A DNA stretch of 52,400 nt from a candidate division KSB1 bacterium. GTDB taxonomy: Bacteria > Zhuqueibacterota > Zhuqueibacteria > Oleimicrobiales > Geothermoviventaceae. Within the stretch, counting starts at the first letter, position 1, and every line of letters begins with the position of its first letter. The stretch spans positions 1 through 52,400 of the forward strand of contig JAPDPT010000017.1 in assembly GCA_034506315.1 (NCBI GenBank), written 5' to 3'. A program made the translations under genes and the position numbers. Positions 42,567-51,345 of this stretch are shown one piece after another. The notes under the pieces are model-generated. The model did no database searches. It saw only the letters and a list, made by a program, of their open reading frames with translations, and had not been told where the DNA came from.

Positions 42567-44663
42567 ATGAGGAAGGTGTGGATTGTTTCTTCTGTCTGTG
42601 CCTCGGCCTTGGCCGTCTTTTGCAGCCGGGGCGCCGCCCAGTATCTTCCTCTCCGAAGCCAAGACCGTAATGCCCTTCAGTGGAATGTCCTGAGCTGGGG
42701 CTATGAGTCAATGATGGAAGACCACGTCCGACGGGTAGCCTTCGAATACAATCTCCGTCGCTCCTGGCCCTCCGATCCGGAGCAGATTGCCCGTCGGCAA
42801 GCCGACACGCGGGCAAGACTCCGGCAGGCCCTGGGCCTTCACCTCCTGGAGCCCACCCCTTTGAACGCGCGGGTTACGGGCACACTGGATTGTGGGGACT
42901 ACGTCATCGAGAAGCTGGTTTTTAGCAGTTTGCCTGGGGTGTACGTGACCGGTAGCGTCTACGTACCCAAGGACGATAGCGTCCGGCATCCTGCAATCCT
43001 TTGCCCGCACGGCCATTGGCGGCATGGCCGCTACCAGACGGAGGTACAGGCGCGCTGCATCGGCCTGGCTAAACTGGGCTACGTGGTGTTGTCCATCGAT
43101 GCCTATGGCTACGGCGAACGCGCCCCCACGGGGCACCGGGAAGCACACTTCCTCCTCCCCACAGGGCTTACCCTCGAGGGCCTGCAGATCTGGGATAACC
43201 TTCGCGCCATCGATTACCTCCTGTCCCGTCCCGATGTGGATCCCTCGCGCATTGGGATCACCGGTGCTTCTGGAGGGGGCAATCAGACCATGTACACCGC
43301 CGCCCTCGACGAGCGCATTCGCGCCGCGGTCCCTGCCGTATCCGTGAACACCCTTGACGGCCTGTTCTTCCGAGGTATCGGCTGCGCGTGCGAAGTGGTG
43401 CCCGGCATCCTTCGTTTTGCCGACGAATGGGATATTCTGGCGTGCATTGCGCCACGCTACCTCTTCATCCCAAGCACAGTCCTTGACCCCATTTTCCCCG
43501 TGGCGCGGGCCCGGGAAGCATTCCTGCGAGCCAAGCAAGTGTTCGAAGATCTCGGCGTAGCGGACCACATTACGATCCAGCATTTCTACGATCGCCACGC
43601 CTACAATCAGGAACTGCGCGAGGCCATGTATGGCTGGTTTCAGAGCGTCTTTCGCGGAAAACCCTTTGAGCCTGTACCCGAACCCCCCGGGGTGGAACCC
43701 ATCCACGACTTCGCAGAGCTTCGGGTTTTCCCAGAAGGCAAACTACCGGCTGACGCAAGGTCGCTCACCCACCTGGCTCTCTCCGCAGCCAAGCGCTACC
43801 GTCGACCTTCCCGTTTCTCCAGCCTCCAGGACTGGAATTCCTACAAGGGTCAAGTCCTTTCGGTCCTCCGCGAGAATGTTCTCGACAGCCTCCCTGATCG
43901 GGGCCCGATCCCCTTGCGCCTGAAGATAGTAGACCGGACAAGCTTCAGCAGCTGGGACATCGAGAAATGGGTCTTCTGGAGCGACTGGGATGTCATCGTC
44001 CCTGCCGTCTGGGTCCGCTCGCCCAACCCTCGAGGCACGGTAATCCTGGCCCACGCGGAGGGCAAGGAACAGGCCGTAACCGAGGGGTGGGTGGAGCAGG
44101 CACGCAAAGCCGACCTGAACGTGCTGGCCATCGACCTCAGGGGAACGGGAGAGACGCGCGAAGAGGGTCGACTCCTGGTCCAAAACAACCTGATAATTGG
44201 CAAACCTATTCTCGGTGAGTGGGCTTGGGACTTGTGTCGGGCCATCGACGCGGTAGAGATTTCGCTTGGCGGTTCGGGTCAGCCCGTCTATTTGGTCGGT
44301 AATGGCCCGGCCGGCCTTGCCTGTCTATTGGCCGGTCTTCTTGACGACCGCGTGAGCGGCGTCGGGGCTATCGCTACCCTCGGCTCCTATGTGGCCAAAG
44401 ACCGATACAGTGTCGACGGCGTCTACTATCTTCCGGGGATTCTCCAGTGGGCGGATATCCCCCACCTTGTAGCCCTCCTTTCGCCCAGGAGGGTCACCTT
44501 GGCCGGACCGATCTGGCCCTCGGGCGAACCCGTCCGTCACGAGGAACTGGCGCGGTTGTTTGAACCAGCGACCAGCGCCTTTCGGCTCAAGGAAGCAGTG
44601 TCGAGCTTGAACCTGACGACAGAGGCGCGCTTTCCGAGCGTTGTAGCCCACCTGATCCACTAA
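42567..44663 (+). CDS. Exported two-domain alpha/beta hydrolase, acetyl xylan esterase-like
   Basis: A 698-residue exported protein with two alpha/beta-hydrolase domains. A signal peptide covers about 1-25 (ending GAAQ). The first domain has HGHWRHG near the oxyanion site, DAYGYGERAP, and the nucleophile elbow GASGGG with Ser235, the shape of acetyl xylan esterase (AXE1) and related carbohydrate esterases. A second hydrolase-like domain from about residue 440 has AIDLRGTGET, but at the elbow it reads VGNGPAG, so the serine is replaced by glycine and this half looks inactive. The ATG follows GGGGAAAGGCC. It lies 174 bp after the GH31 gene. Deacetylation of plant glycans is inferred, not shown. 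Confidence 0.83.
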   Translation: MRKVWIVSSVCASALAVFCSRGAAQYLPLRSQDRNALQWNVLSWGYESMMEDHVRRVAFEYNLRRSWPSDPEQIARRQADTRARLRQALGLHLLEPTPLNARVTGTLDCGDYVIEKLVFSSLPGVYVTGSVYVPKDDSVRHPAILCPHGHWRHGRYQTEVQARCIGLAKLGYVVLSIDAYGYGERAPTGHREAHFLLPTGLTLEGLQIWDNLRAIDYLLSRPDVDPSRIGITGASGGGNQTMYTAALDERIRAAVPAVSVNTLDGLFFRGIGCACEVVPGILRFADEWDILACIAPRYLFIPSTVLDPIFPVARAREAFLRAKQVFEDLGVADHITIQHFYDRHAYNQELREAMYGWFQSVFRGKPFEPVPEPPGVEPIHDFAELRVFPEGKLPADARSLTHLALSAAKRYRRPSRFSSLQDWNSYKGQVLSVLRENVLDSLPDRGPIPLRLKIVDRTSFSSWDIEKWVFWSDWDVIVPAVWVRSPNPRGTVILAHAEGKEQAVTEGWVEQARKADLNVLAIDLRGTGETREEGRLLVQNNLIIGKPILGEWAWDLCRAIDAVEISLGGSGQPVYLVGNGPAGLACLLAGLLDDRVSGVGAIATLGSYVAKDRYSVDGVYYLPGILQWADIPHLVALLSPRRVTLAGPIWPSGEPVRHEELARLFEPATSAFRLKEAVSSLNLTTEARFPSVVAHLIH

Positions 44664-45006
44664 TCAGTCGGCCCTGGGAAACCGACAGGATGCCCGAGGG
44701 CCTGACCGACTACCCGGACGGCGGCAGTCCTGCGAGGGAACGACCTGCGGTCACGAGCTTCGCGGGGACAAGCTGCGAAAGGTCCTTGCTGGATCACGGG
44801 CAGCCTCCTCCGAAGGCTGGCTCTTCTGCGCGCTTGGGGGCGACGACCCGATCTCTAACCGACCTCGCCCACCATGCGAACACACCGACGCGCCCCGCGA
44901 ACCTAAGAACCGTTTAGCAGAACGGAGCAGGACCTCGTTCTCGGAGAGCTTCCCCCGTGGCAACCCTTGCGGAAAGTTCGTGCGACGAGCAGCCAGCAAT
45001 TTCCTC

Positions 45007-45036
45007 TTGACATTGTAACAAGAATGAGCGTAAACT
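45007..45036 (+). promoter_or_regulatory. Promoter of the TonB receptor locus
   Basis: TTGACA (45007-45012), an 18-bp spacer, TAAACT (45031-45036). The start point is expected near 45043, giving a leader of about 170 nt. Confidence 0.7.
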
Positions 45037-45039
45037 AAA

Positions 45040-45084
45040 GCAGCGGGTCGCCTCGGCCTGGCAAGCACGGGGGCGGCCCGCTGC
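45040..45084 (+). promoter_or_regulatory. Leader hairpin 1
   Basis: GCAGCGGGTCGCC (45040-45052) pairs with GGCGGCCCGCTGC (45072-45084): 13 bp with one G-T wobble and a 19-nt loop. It begins essentially at the predicted transcription start. Confidence 0.6.
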
Positions 45085-45093
45085 GCGAGCTTC

Positions 45094-45139
45094 CTCCCGC
45101 CCTGTCCGGGTACGGGCGGGGGCGCTTTTCGTTTCCTTT
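45094..45139 (+). terminator. Leader hairpin 2, terminator-like, in front of the receptor gene
   Basis: CCCGCCC (45096-45102) and GGGCGGG (45114-45120), extended by a wobble and one C-G pair to 9 bp, with an 11-nt loop. A T-rich stretch follows (CGCTTTTCGTTTCCTTT). It lies between promoter and gene, so it could act as an attenuator. Confidence 0.5.
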
Positions 45140-45212
45140 GACGTTCTGAGAGGACGTTCGGTTTCATGGTTTTTGGGGATCAGTTCGGGTGTACCCCGGG
45201 AGGTGAGGAGCC

Positions 45213-48206
45213 GTGAGAAGAGCCGGAACAATTGCTGCAGGTGTGGTCCTGCTTTACCTGCTGACGGTCCCATGCCTGATGGCTGGGACGACGGGGAAGA
45301 TTGAGGGGATTGTGCGTGATCGCCAAACCGGGGAGCCTCTGCCCGGGGTAAACGTGATCCTCGAGCAGACGACTCTTGGAGCCGCCACGGACCAGCGCGG
45401 CTACTTCTTCATCATCAACGTACCCCCCGGCATCTACAACGTGACCGCGCGAATGATCGGATACGCAACGACCACCGTGCGTGGGGTTCGGGTCACGGTT
45501 GACCTCACCACCCGGGTCAATTTTGAGCTCGAGCCCACCGTGGTGGATCTCGGGCGGGAGATCATTGTGGAGGCCGAACGCCCCCTGATTCAACCCGAGG
45601 TGACAGCCAAGCGTAATGTGTACACGGCCGAGATGATCACCAACATGCCGGTGAATACCGTGCAGGACATCATGACCCTCTCCTCTGGCATCATCCAGAT
45701 GGAGGGATACCAGAACAAGATCGCGGGATTTGACGCGCGCGGTCTCGATCAGACCCACGTGCGGGGAGGACGCAGCGGCCAGATCGCGTACATGATCGAC
45801 GGCGTGTACGTGGAGGATGCGATCTACGCCGGAATGGGTACGCAAGTAAACCGCGAGGCAATTGACGAGCTGACGGTAATCACCGGCGCTTTTGACGCCG
45901 AGTACGGGGAGGCCCAGTCCGCGGTGGTCAACATCGTCACCAAGGAAGGTGCTTCTCGCTTCAGCTCGATGCTCGAAGTGAACTCGGGCGAGGTCGCGGG
46001 TTGGATGGGAAGCGAGCGTGACGACCTCCGCAACGCCCATCAAGCCCTTGCCTCCGTAAGCGGCCCATTGCCATTCGTGAAGGGGCTAAGCTTCTTCCTC
46101 TCAGGAGAGCAAGCCTACCGCCGCTACGCCGTCCTCGAATACGATGAGCATACCTTCGACCCCACCCCTCTGGCCGAGGTGCTGAACAATCCCAAGGACC
46201 CGCGTTACCGCCGCATTCAGGAACAGATCGAGGCGGGAATCATCACGGAGGCGACCAGCATCGAGGATCTCAAGACGAAGACCAACAGGTATCGGTATGT
46301 CGGTGACATCCTCCGTCACTGGGCCACTGGCGCATGGAGAAGGGCGTGGTCGCTGCAGGAGGACTGGGGCTTAGACCACGTTCCCGGCACACGCGACAGC
46401 CTGGAAGGGGACGGGGTGCCCGAGCTCATCCGCTGGGACGACAAAGCAGGCTGGCGAGCGTACGGATTTTACACCAACTGGGACCTCACGGGTAAAGTGA
46501 CGTGGCGCCTTTCGCCTTCCGTCAAGATTCTTGTGCCCTTCAGCTTCAACGAACGGAGGTTCCGTAACTACGACTTCTGGTACAGCTTCGGCGAGAAGGG
46601 GCGTCACATCGTTACGGATCGCACGGAACGACAGGGCATCTTTCTTACCCACCAGCTAACCCCGCGAATGTTCTACGAACTGCGTGCGTCACGTTTCTGG
46701 AAGTTCCGCAAGTACCGGGTGTACGGGATCAATGACCACGAGCTGACCCCCGGCCATGCCGACCTGTTCCAGCAGGTATTGCCTGGAGCCGACTTTGGCC
46801 CCCAGGAGTATCCTTCCCCGACCACCCACGGCGGCTTCTACGATGACCTTGTTTTCGTCCGTTACGACACCCTCCCCAATGGGCGAATCAAGCACGTCTA
46901 CTACGGCTCGCCCACGCAGTACTGGACAAGGAACTACCAGCAGACCTGGCAGTTGCAGGGCGCTGTCACGTGGCAGATCCATCGCAATCATCAGGTGAAG
47001 ACGGGGTTCGACTACAAGCGCCACGACCTGTGGTTCCTGGAGGTTCAGCACCCGTACATCGCTAACCCCTATCCGGAGTACTATTACACCCATCCCATTG
47101 AGGCTTCGGCCTATATTCAGGACAAGATGGAATTTCAGTCTTTTATCGTGAACGCCGGCTTGAGATGGGACTTCGCCGATTCCAAAGGACGCGCCTGGCG
47201 CGAATGGAATGATCCGACCTCGGGAGTGGTTCAAGGAAAGAAAAAGTGGCAGATCAGTCCGCGCTTAGGCATCGGCTATCCCATCACCGACCGGGCGACC
47301 TTCCACTTCGCCTACGGCCATTTCTTCCAGGTGCCCGACTATCGCGATCTGTACACGAACCAGACCCTCAACCTGAACTCCCCATTGCCCTTGTTCGGCT
47401 GGGCGAACATGGACGCTGCGCGCACGATCCAGTACGAAATCGGCGTGGACCAGCAGATCGGCGAAGACTGGAAGCTTTCGGTTGCGGCCTGGGCGAAAGA
47501 GAACAACGGTGACCCGGGAAGCTTCCGTCTCACCGGGTTTGACCCTGACAGCCTCGGCCTGTACAGCTACTCGATCATCACCAATTCCGACTTCGGGAGC
47601 TCCCGCGGGCTCGACATCGCGCTGCACAAACGGTTGAGCCATTATTACTTCATGGATGTGGAGTACACCTGGTCCGTGGCAAAGGCCAACAAGTACTACT
47701 CCTGGGCCGGCTATTGGGAGGGAGACACGGAGCAGTCCCGTCCGAAGCGGGAGTATCTGATGCCGTGGGACCGGACGCACGTGATCGACGCGGCCTTCGG
47801 TTTCGCCTTGCCGCCCGGTGGGGGGCCCAAACTGCTTGGCTGGCGTCCTTTGCAGAACATGACCTATCAGTTCATCGTCCGGGCGGGAAGTGGTTATCCC
47901 TATACACCTACGGTTGGCGGGCAGGCTCTGGAGCCCAACACGGCGCGGCGACCCTGGATGTTCACCATTGATGCGGTCTTCCGAAAGGATTTCCTCATCG
48001 GACGCAACCTGCGCGTCGGCATCTTGGCCAGGGTGTACAATTTGCTTGACCGAAAGAACGTACTGGAAGTGTACTCCGAGACCGGCAGTCCGACCGACCC
48101 AGGTCCCTATATGAGCCGAACGGCCACAAGCACATATTACGATCGTCCGCATCATTTCGGGTCCCGTCGCTTCATCGACCTTGGGCTGCGTATGGAGTTC
48201 AGGTAG
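45213..48206 (+). CDS. TonB-dependent outer-membrane receptor with carboxypeptidase-regulatory-like domain
   Basis: A 997-residue outer-membrane protein. A signal peptide (1-24) is followed by a carboxypeptidase D regulatory-like domain (about 27-110; GKIEGIVRDRQTGEPLPGV, DQRGYFFI). Next comes a plug domain with HVRGGRSGQIAYMIDGVYV and the end-of-plug NIVTKEG, then a long beta-barrel ending FIDLGLRMEFR. Such receptors import ligands with energy from TonB-ExbBD. No SusD-type lipoprotein gene lies next to it, which differs from the Bacteroidota Sus system. The start is GTG after GGGAGGTGAGGAGCC. It is transcribed from the strong promoter at 45007 through a hairpin leader. The gene for a sorted surface protein follows after 70 bp. 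The ligand is unknown. Confidence 0.92.
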   Translation: MRRAGTIAAGVVLLYLLTVPCLMAGTTGKIEGIVRDRQTGEPLPGVNVILEQTTLGAATDQRGYFFIINVPPGIYNVTARMIGYATTTVRGVRVTVDLTTRVNFELEPTVVDLGREIIVEAERPLIQPEVTAKRNVYTAEMITNMPVNTVQDIMTLSSGIIQMEGYQNKIAGFDARGLDQTHVRGGRSGQIAYMIDGVYVEDAIYAGMGTQVNREAIDELTVITGAFDAEYGEAQSAVVNIVTKEGASRFSSMLEVNSGEVAGWMGSERDDLRNAHQALASVSGPLPFVKGLSFFLSGEQAYRRYAVLEYDEHTFDPTPLAEVLNNPKDPRYRRIQEQIEAGIITEATSIEDLKTKTNRYRYVGDILRHWATGAWRRAWSLQEDWGLDHVPGTRDSLEGDGVPELIRWDDKAGWRAYGFYTNWDLTGKVTWRLSPSVKILVPFSFNERRFRNYDFWYSFGEKGRHIVTDRTERQGIFLTHQLTPRMFYELRASRFWKFRKYRVYGINDHELTPGHADLFQQVLPGADFGPQEYPSPTTHGGFYDDLVFVRYDTLPNGRIKHVYYGSPTQYWTRNYQQTWQLQGAVTWQIHRNHQVKTGFDYKRHDLWFLEVQHPYIANPYPEYYYTHPIEASAYIQDKMEFQSFIVNAGLRWDFADSKGRAWREWNDPTSGVVQGKKKWQISPRLGIGYPITDRATFHFAYGHFFQVPDYRDLYTNQTLNLNSPLPLFGWANMDAARTIQYEIGVDQQIGEDWKLSVAAWAKENNGDPGSFRLTGFDPDSLGLYSYSIITNSDFGSSRGLDIALHKRLSHYYFMDVEYTWSVAKANKYYSWAGYWEGDTEQSRPKREYLMPWDRTHVIDAAFGFALPPGGGPKLLGWRPLQNMTYQFIVRAGSGYPYTPTVGGQALEPNTARRPWMFTIDAVFRKDFLIGRNLRVGILARVYNLLDRKNVLEVYSETGSPTDPGPYMSRTATSTYYDRPHHFGSRRFIDLGLRMEFR

Positions 48207-48276
48207 ACACAAGGGTGATTGGGTCCCGATGCCAAGGTTTTTCGCAGACCACCAGCGGATGCGAATGGAGGGAGAG

Positions 48277-51200
48277 ATGAGACGAGGCTTTGTCGCCATC
48301 GTCATGGGAGTGGTTCTAACTCTTGGCTTCGTCCACCAGGGCAAGTCAGCCGATGTCACAAAGGCTCCGGCGCGGCTGGCGAAGACCCAGCGAACGATTG
48401 ACAACGCGGTGGGCATCTTGGATGCGGGGAAAATCCAACACGCGGTCTTCAACGACGGCCGCCTTGCGACTTGGGATTACCGGCCCAGCATACCTGCGGC
48501 ATTTTACAAGGGCTGGTCCTACATCCCCGACCTGTCGATGCTCATCGGCGTTCCCGAAGGGCCATGGAACCCGACGCGGAAAGACCCGGATACAGGTCGC
48601 GATATCTACATCGCCGGGCCCTCGGTCTCCGCAGAGTTCAATGCCGACGACTGGGGGCCGAAGGCAGGGAGCCTCGGTAAGTTACACTCCGGAGACGTGA
48701 CGGTCGCCGACGTTTATCCCGGTTCTGTGTTGGGGAGCCTCCCCCTCATGGCCACCAGCACCCTGCCCGAGAGCTGGCCGAAAGACGAAAGTGGCAATCG
48801 GAAATGGCCTGGGCCCTGGGCCGTAGATCCCTTTACCGGCGAGGTCCTTACCGGCCAGTTCACTGCAGACAAGGAAATCTTCTTCGCGATGACTGACTAC
48901 GATCTGAACAACAATGGAGTCCCGTACGCGGAAAGCGATGCCCTGCTAACCCAAGGCTTCGCCCTGGGGATCGAAATGGACATCTGGGTCCTGTCCTACG
49001 GCCGGTCTTACGCAGAGGACTTCCTGTTCTTCGTCGCCAAGATCATCAACAACAGCCAGTGGGACTACCACGGCGTCTATGTGGGCTTCTATAACGATAC
49101 CGACGTACCGGAGTACAATCTGACCACCACGATCAACGACCGAATGGACTGGATGACCTATATCCTGGCCGAGTACGACCCGGTCAACGACACGACGTAC
49201 AACTACAACATGGCCTTCATCTATGACTACCGTTACGGAACCGGCGACTTTCCCGGTCCCGAGTATAAAGTGATACCTGCCATCAAACTGTTGGAAACAC
49301 CTCTAGCCCCTGCCAACGATGGCATCGACAACGACCACGATGGTGTCATCGACGAACCCGAAGGGGAGCAACTGGGCCTGACCGATTGGCACTGGTTCGA
49401 GTGGGAGTACCGTCCTGGACAAGTTGACAATACCCGGACCGAGCTTATTACCTACAAGGTTATGAGTGGCGATACCTCTGGCTTGAAGCCCGAGGAAGAC
49501 GCAGCCTACTTCTGGCCAGATCCCCAGGGGCACCTCAATCCGCACTTCGACTCCCCGGAGGGGATTCAGCAGATGTACCCGAACGGCCTGGACTGTGTTT
49601 TCATCATGAGCTCCGGTCCCTTTGATCTCCCGGCCGGCGACACCACCACATTCGCTTTCTGCCTTCTGATGGGCGATGACCTGGAGGATGCAAAGTTCAA
49701 CGCCCGGACGGCCCAGCTGATGTACGAGCTGAATTATCTCGGAGCGGATCCACCCAAGCCTCCGCGCGTCGTGGCGGTCCCCGGGGATGGAAAGGTTACG
49801 CTGTATTGGGATCGCTCCGCCGAAGAATCCATCGACATCATGACCCGCTATCGCGACTTCGAGGGCTACAAGATCTACAAGACCACTTCACCGCCGGTGA
49901 ATAACGAGTGGGGACAGAAGATCTACGACGGCCAGGGCCAGGAGGTCGGTTTTGTGCCTGTCGCCCAATTTGACCTCAAGGATGGGATCACCGGACTCGA
50001 TCCTCAGTATCCGCACTTGGACCGCGGAAAAGACACGGGACTTGTCCATTCCTGGACGGACTACAACGTGAAGAACGGCGTCACGTACTGGTACTCCGTT
50101 ACCTCGTACGACCGCGGGGTCCTGCCGGACCCGCAATGGAACCCTGACGGCTGGGCTCCTCTGAACTACCTGGAGTGCGCCAAGGGAACCAACCCAGGCT
50201 CCGACCCCAATCTTGTGATGGTTGTGCCCGGGCCGCCGGCCTCCAACTACGTCGGACCGGAGGTAAAAGTACGACCGCTCCCGGGTACCCTTGGCAATGG
50301 ACCGATTCGCGTTGTTGTCATTGACGAGTTCGCGATCACGGGACACAAGTACACGCTGTCCTTCGACGACTCCACACAGCCGGGCACCTTGCTCTACGAC
50401 GTCGTGGATCAGAATACAGGGAGGGAAGTGGTCTCCAACGCGAAAGAACTACGGGGCGAGGAAGGTCCCATCTTCGACGGGATGCGGTTGGAGATCGTGA
50501 ACTACCCCACGGTCACCCTCCTTCAGGATAGCTCAGGATGGCGCCGCCAGGACGGCACAACCCCGCGGACGACCTGGCTTGTGGAAGTGACCCCAGCCTC
50601 CGCCAGTCCACCGATCGCCGACTATGAGATCCGCTTCACGGAGCGCGGCAGCGATGCCTTCGCGCCCGTGGGATTCCATGTCCCCTTTGAGGTGGTGAAC
50701 CTGGTCTCGGGCGAAACGGTAGCACTCGGTGTATTCCCGCAGGCCAGCACCGACACAACCGCGGAGATGAAGAGTACCTGGACCAGCGGCGACGTGATCA
50801 ACCTCCGAGAAGGGGGCAAGTTCACTTACAAATTGATCATCAAGCGGAATCCCGACACCCGCGTACCAGACATCCCGCCCTCCACCGGCGATGTGTACCG
50901 CATTGTGCTCACGAAGCCCTTCAAGGCCAAGCGCGACCGATTCGAGATTGACACAACCCCATTCACCGTGCGCAGGATTGTCCAGCAGGACCTGGAGAAG
51001 ATCCGCGTCGTGCCCAATCCGTACGTGGTGTCGGCGGAGTGGGAACTCGATCCCAATGTTCCCGGCATCCACTTCACCAACTTGCCCAGCGAGTGCACAA
51101 TCTCCATCTTCACCTTAGCCGGGGAGAAGGTGAACGAGATTCGCCACAACAGCGCCACGAACTCGACGGAGACGTGGAACCTCTTGAATTTCAACCAGCA

Positions 51201-51285
51201 GGAGGTCGCGCACGGTCTCTACCTCTACGTAGTAGAGACCCCCAACGGCGCCAAGAAGGTGGGCAAGTTCTCCATCATCCGTTAG
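48277..51285 (+). CDS. Giant secreted protein with fibronectin-like and sorting domains, function unknown
   Basis: A 1002-residue protein with a signal peptide (residues 1 to about 26). The first 490 residues are a large aromatic-rich region with no family I can name. Near 346-362 there is an acidic calcium-loop-like stretch NDGIDNDHDGVIDEP. From about 493 a fibronectin III-like domain starts (KVTLYWDRSAEES, GYKIYKT). The C-terminal 95 residues are a sorting domain (EKIRVVPNPYVVSAEWE, then GLYLYVVETP and VGKFSIIR). The ATG at 48277 follows GGAGGGAGAG; the open frame upstream overlaps the receptor gene. Sitting between receptor and PorV-like genes, it may be the surface binding partner of the receptor, a possible substitute for SusD. 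That is inference. Confidence 0.87.
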   Translation: MRRGFVAIVMGVVLTLGFVHQGKSADVTKAPARLAKTQRTIDNAVGILDAGKIQHAVFNDGRLATWDYRPSIPAAFYKGWSYIPDLSMLIGVPEGPWNPTRKDPDTGRDIYIAGPSVSAEFNADDWGPKAGSLGKLHSGDVTVADVYPGSVLGSLPLMATSTLPESWPKDESGNRKWPGPWAVDPFTGEVLTGQFTADKEIFFAMTDYDLNNNGVPYAESDALLTQGFALGIEMDIWVLSYGRSYAEDFLFFVAKIINNSQWDYHGVYVGFYNDTDVPEYNLTTTINDRMDWMTYILAEYDPVNDTTYNYNMAFIYDYRYGTGDFPGPEYKVIPAIKLLETPLAPANDGIDNDHDGVIDEPEGEQLGLTDWHWFEWEYRPGQVDNTRTELITYKVMSGDTSGLKPEEDAAYFWPDPQGHLNPHFDSPEGIQQMYPNGLDCVFIMSSGPFDLPAGDTTTFAFCLLMGDDLEDAKFNARTAQLMYELNYLGADPPKPPRVVAVPGDGKVTLYWDRSAEESIDIMTRYRDFEGYKIYKTTSPPVNNEWGQKIYDGQGQEVGFVPVAQFDLKDGITGLDPQYPHLDRGKDTGLVHSWTDYNVKNGVTYWYSVTSYDRGVLPDPQWNPDGWAPLNYLECAKGTNPGSDPNLVMVVPGPPASNYVGPEVKVRPLPGTLGNGPIRVVVIDEFAITGHKYTLSFDDSTQPGTLLYDVVDQNTGREVVSNAKELRGEEGPIFDGMRLEIVNYPTVTLLQDSSGWRRQDGTTPRTTWLVEVTPASASPPIADYEIRFTERGSDAFAPVGFHVPFEVVNLVSGETVALGVFPQASTDTTAEMKSTWTSGDVINLREGGKFTYKLIIKRNPDTRVPDIPPSTGDVYRIVLTKPFKAKRDRFEIDTTPFTVRRIVQQDLEKIRVVPNPYVVSAEWELDPNVPGIHFTNLPSECTISIFTLAGEKVNEIRHNSATNSTETWNLLNFNQQEVAHGLYLYVVETPNGAKKVGKFSIIR

Positions 51286-51345
51286 CTCCACGGGACCAAA
51301 CAGACGAGGCAAAGAGAGGTACCTGACTCAGTGCGAGGGTAGAAA

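Larger units (their letters stand above)
44664..45212 (+). other. Regulatory region upstream of the TonB receptor gene
   Basis: 549 bp without a supported gene. The first 340 bp show only weak repeats after the hydrolase stop, including GGCCCT with its complement about 25 nt later near 44671-44701. The right part holds a strong promoter, two stable hairpins, a 7-bp direct repeat GACGTTC at 45140-45146 and 45153-45159 (13-bp spacing), and the ribosome site of the receptor gene. Confidence 0.6.
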
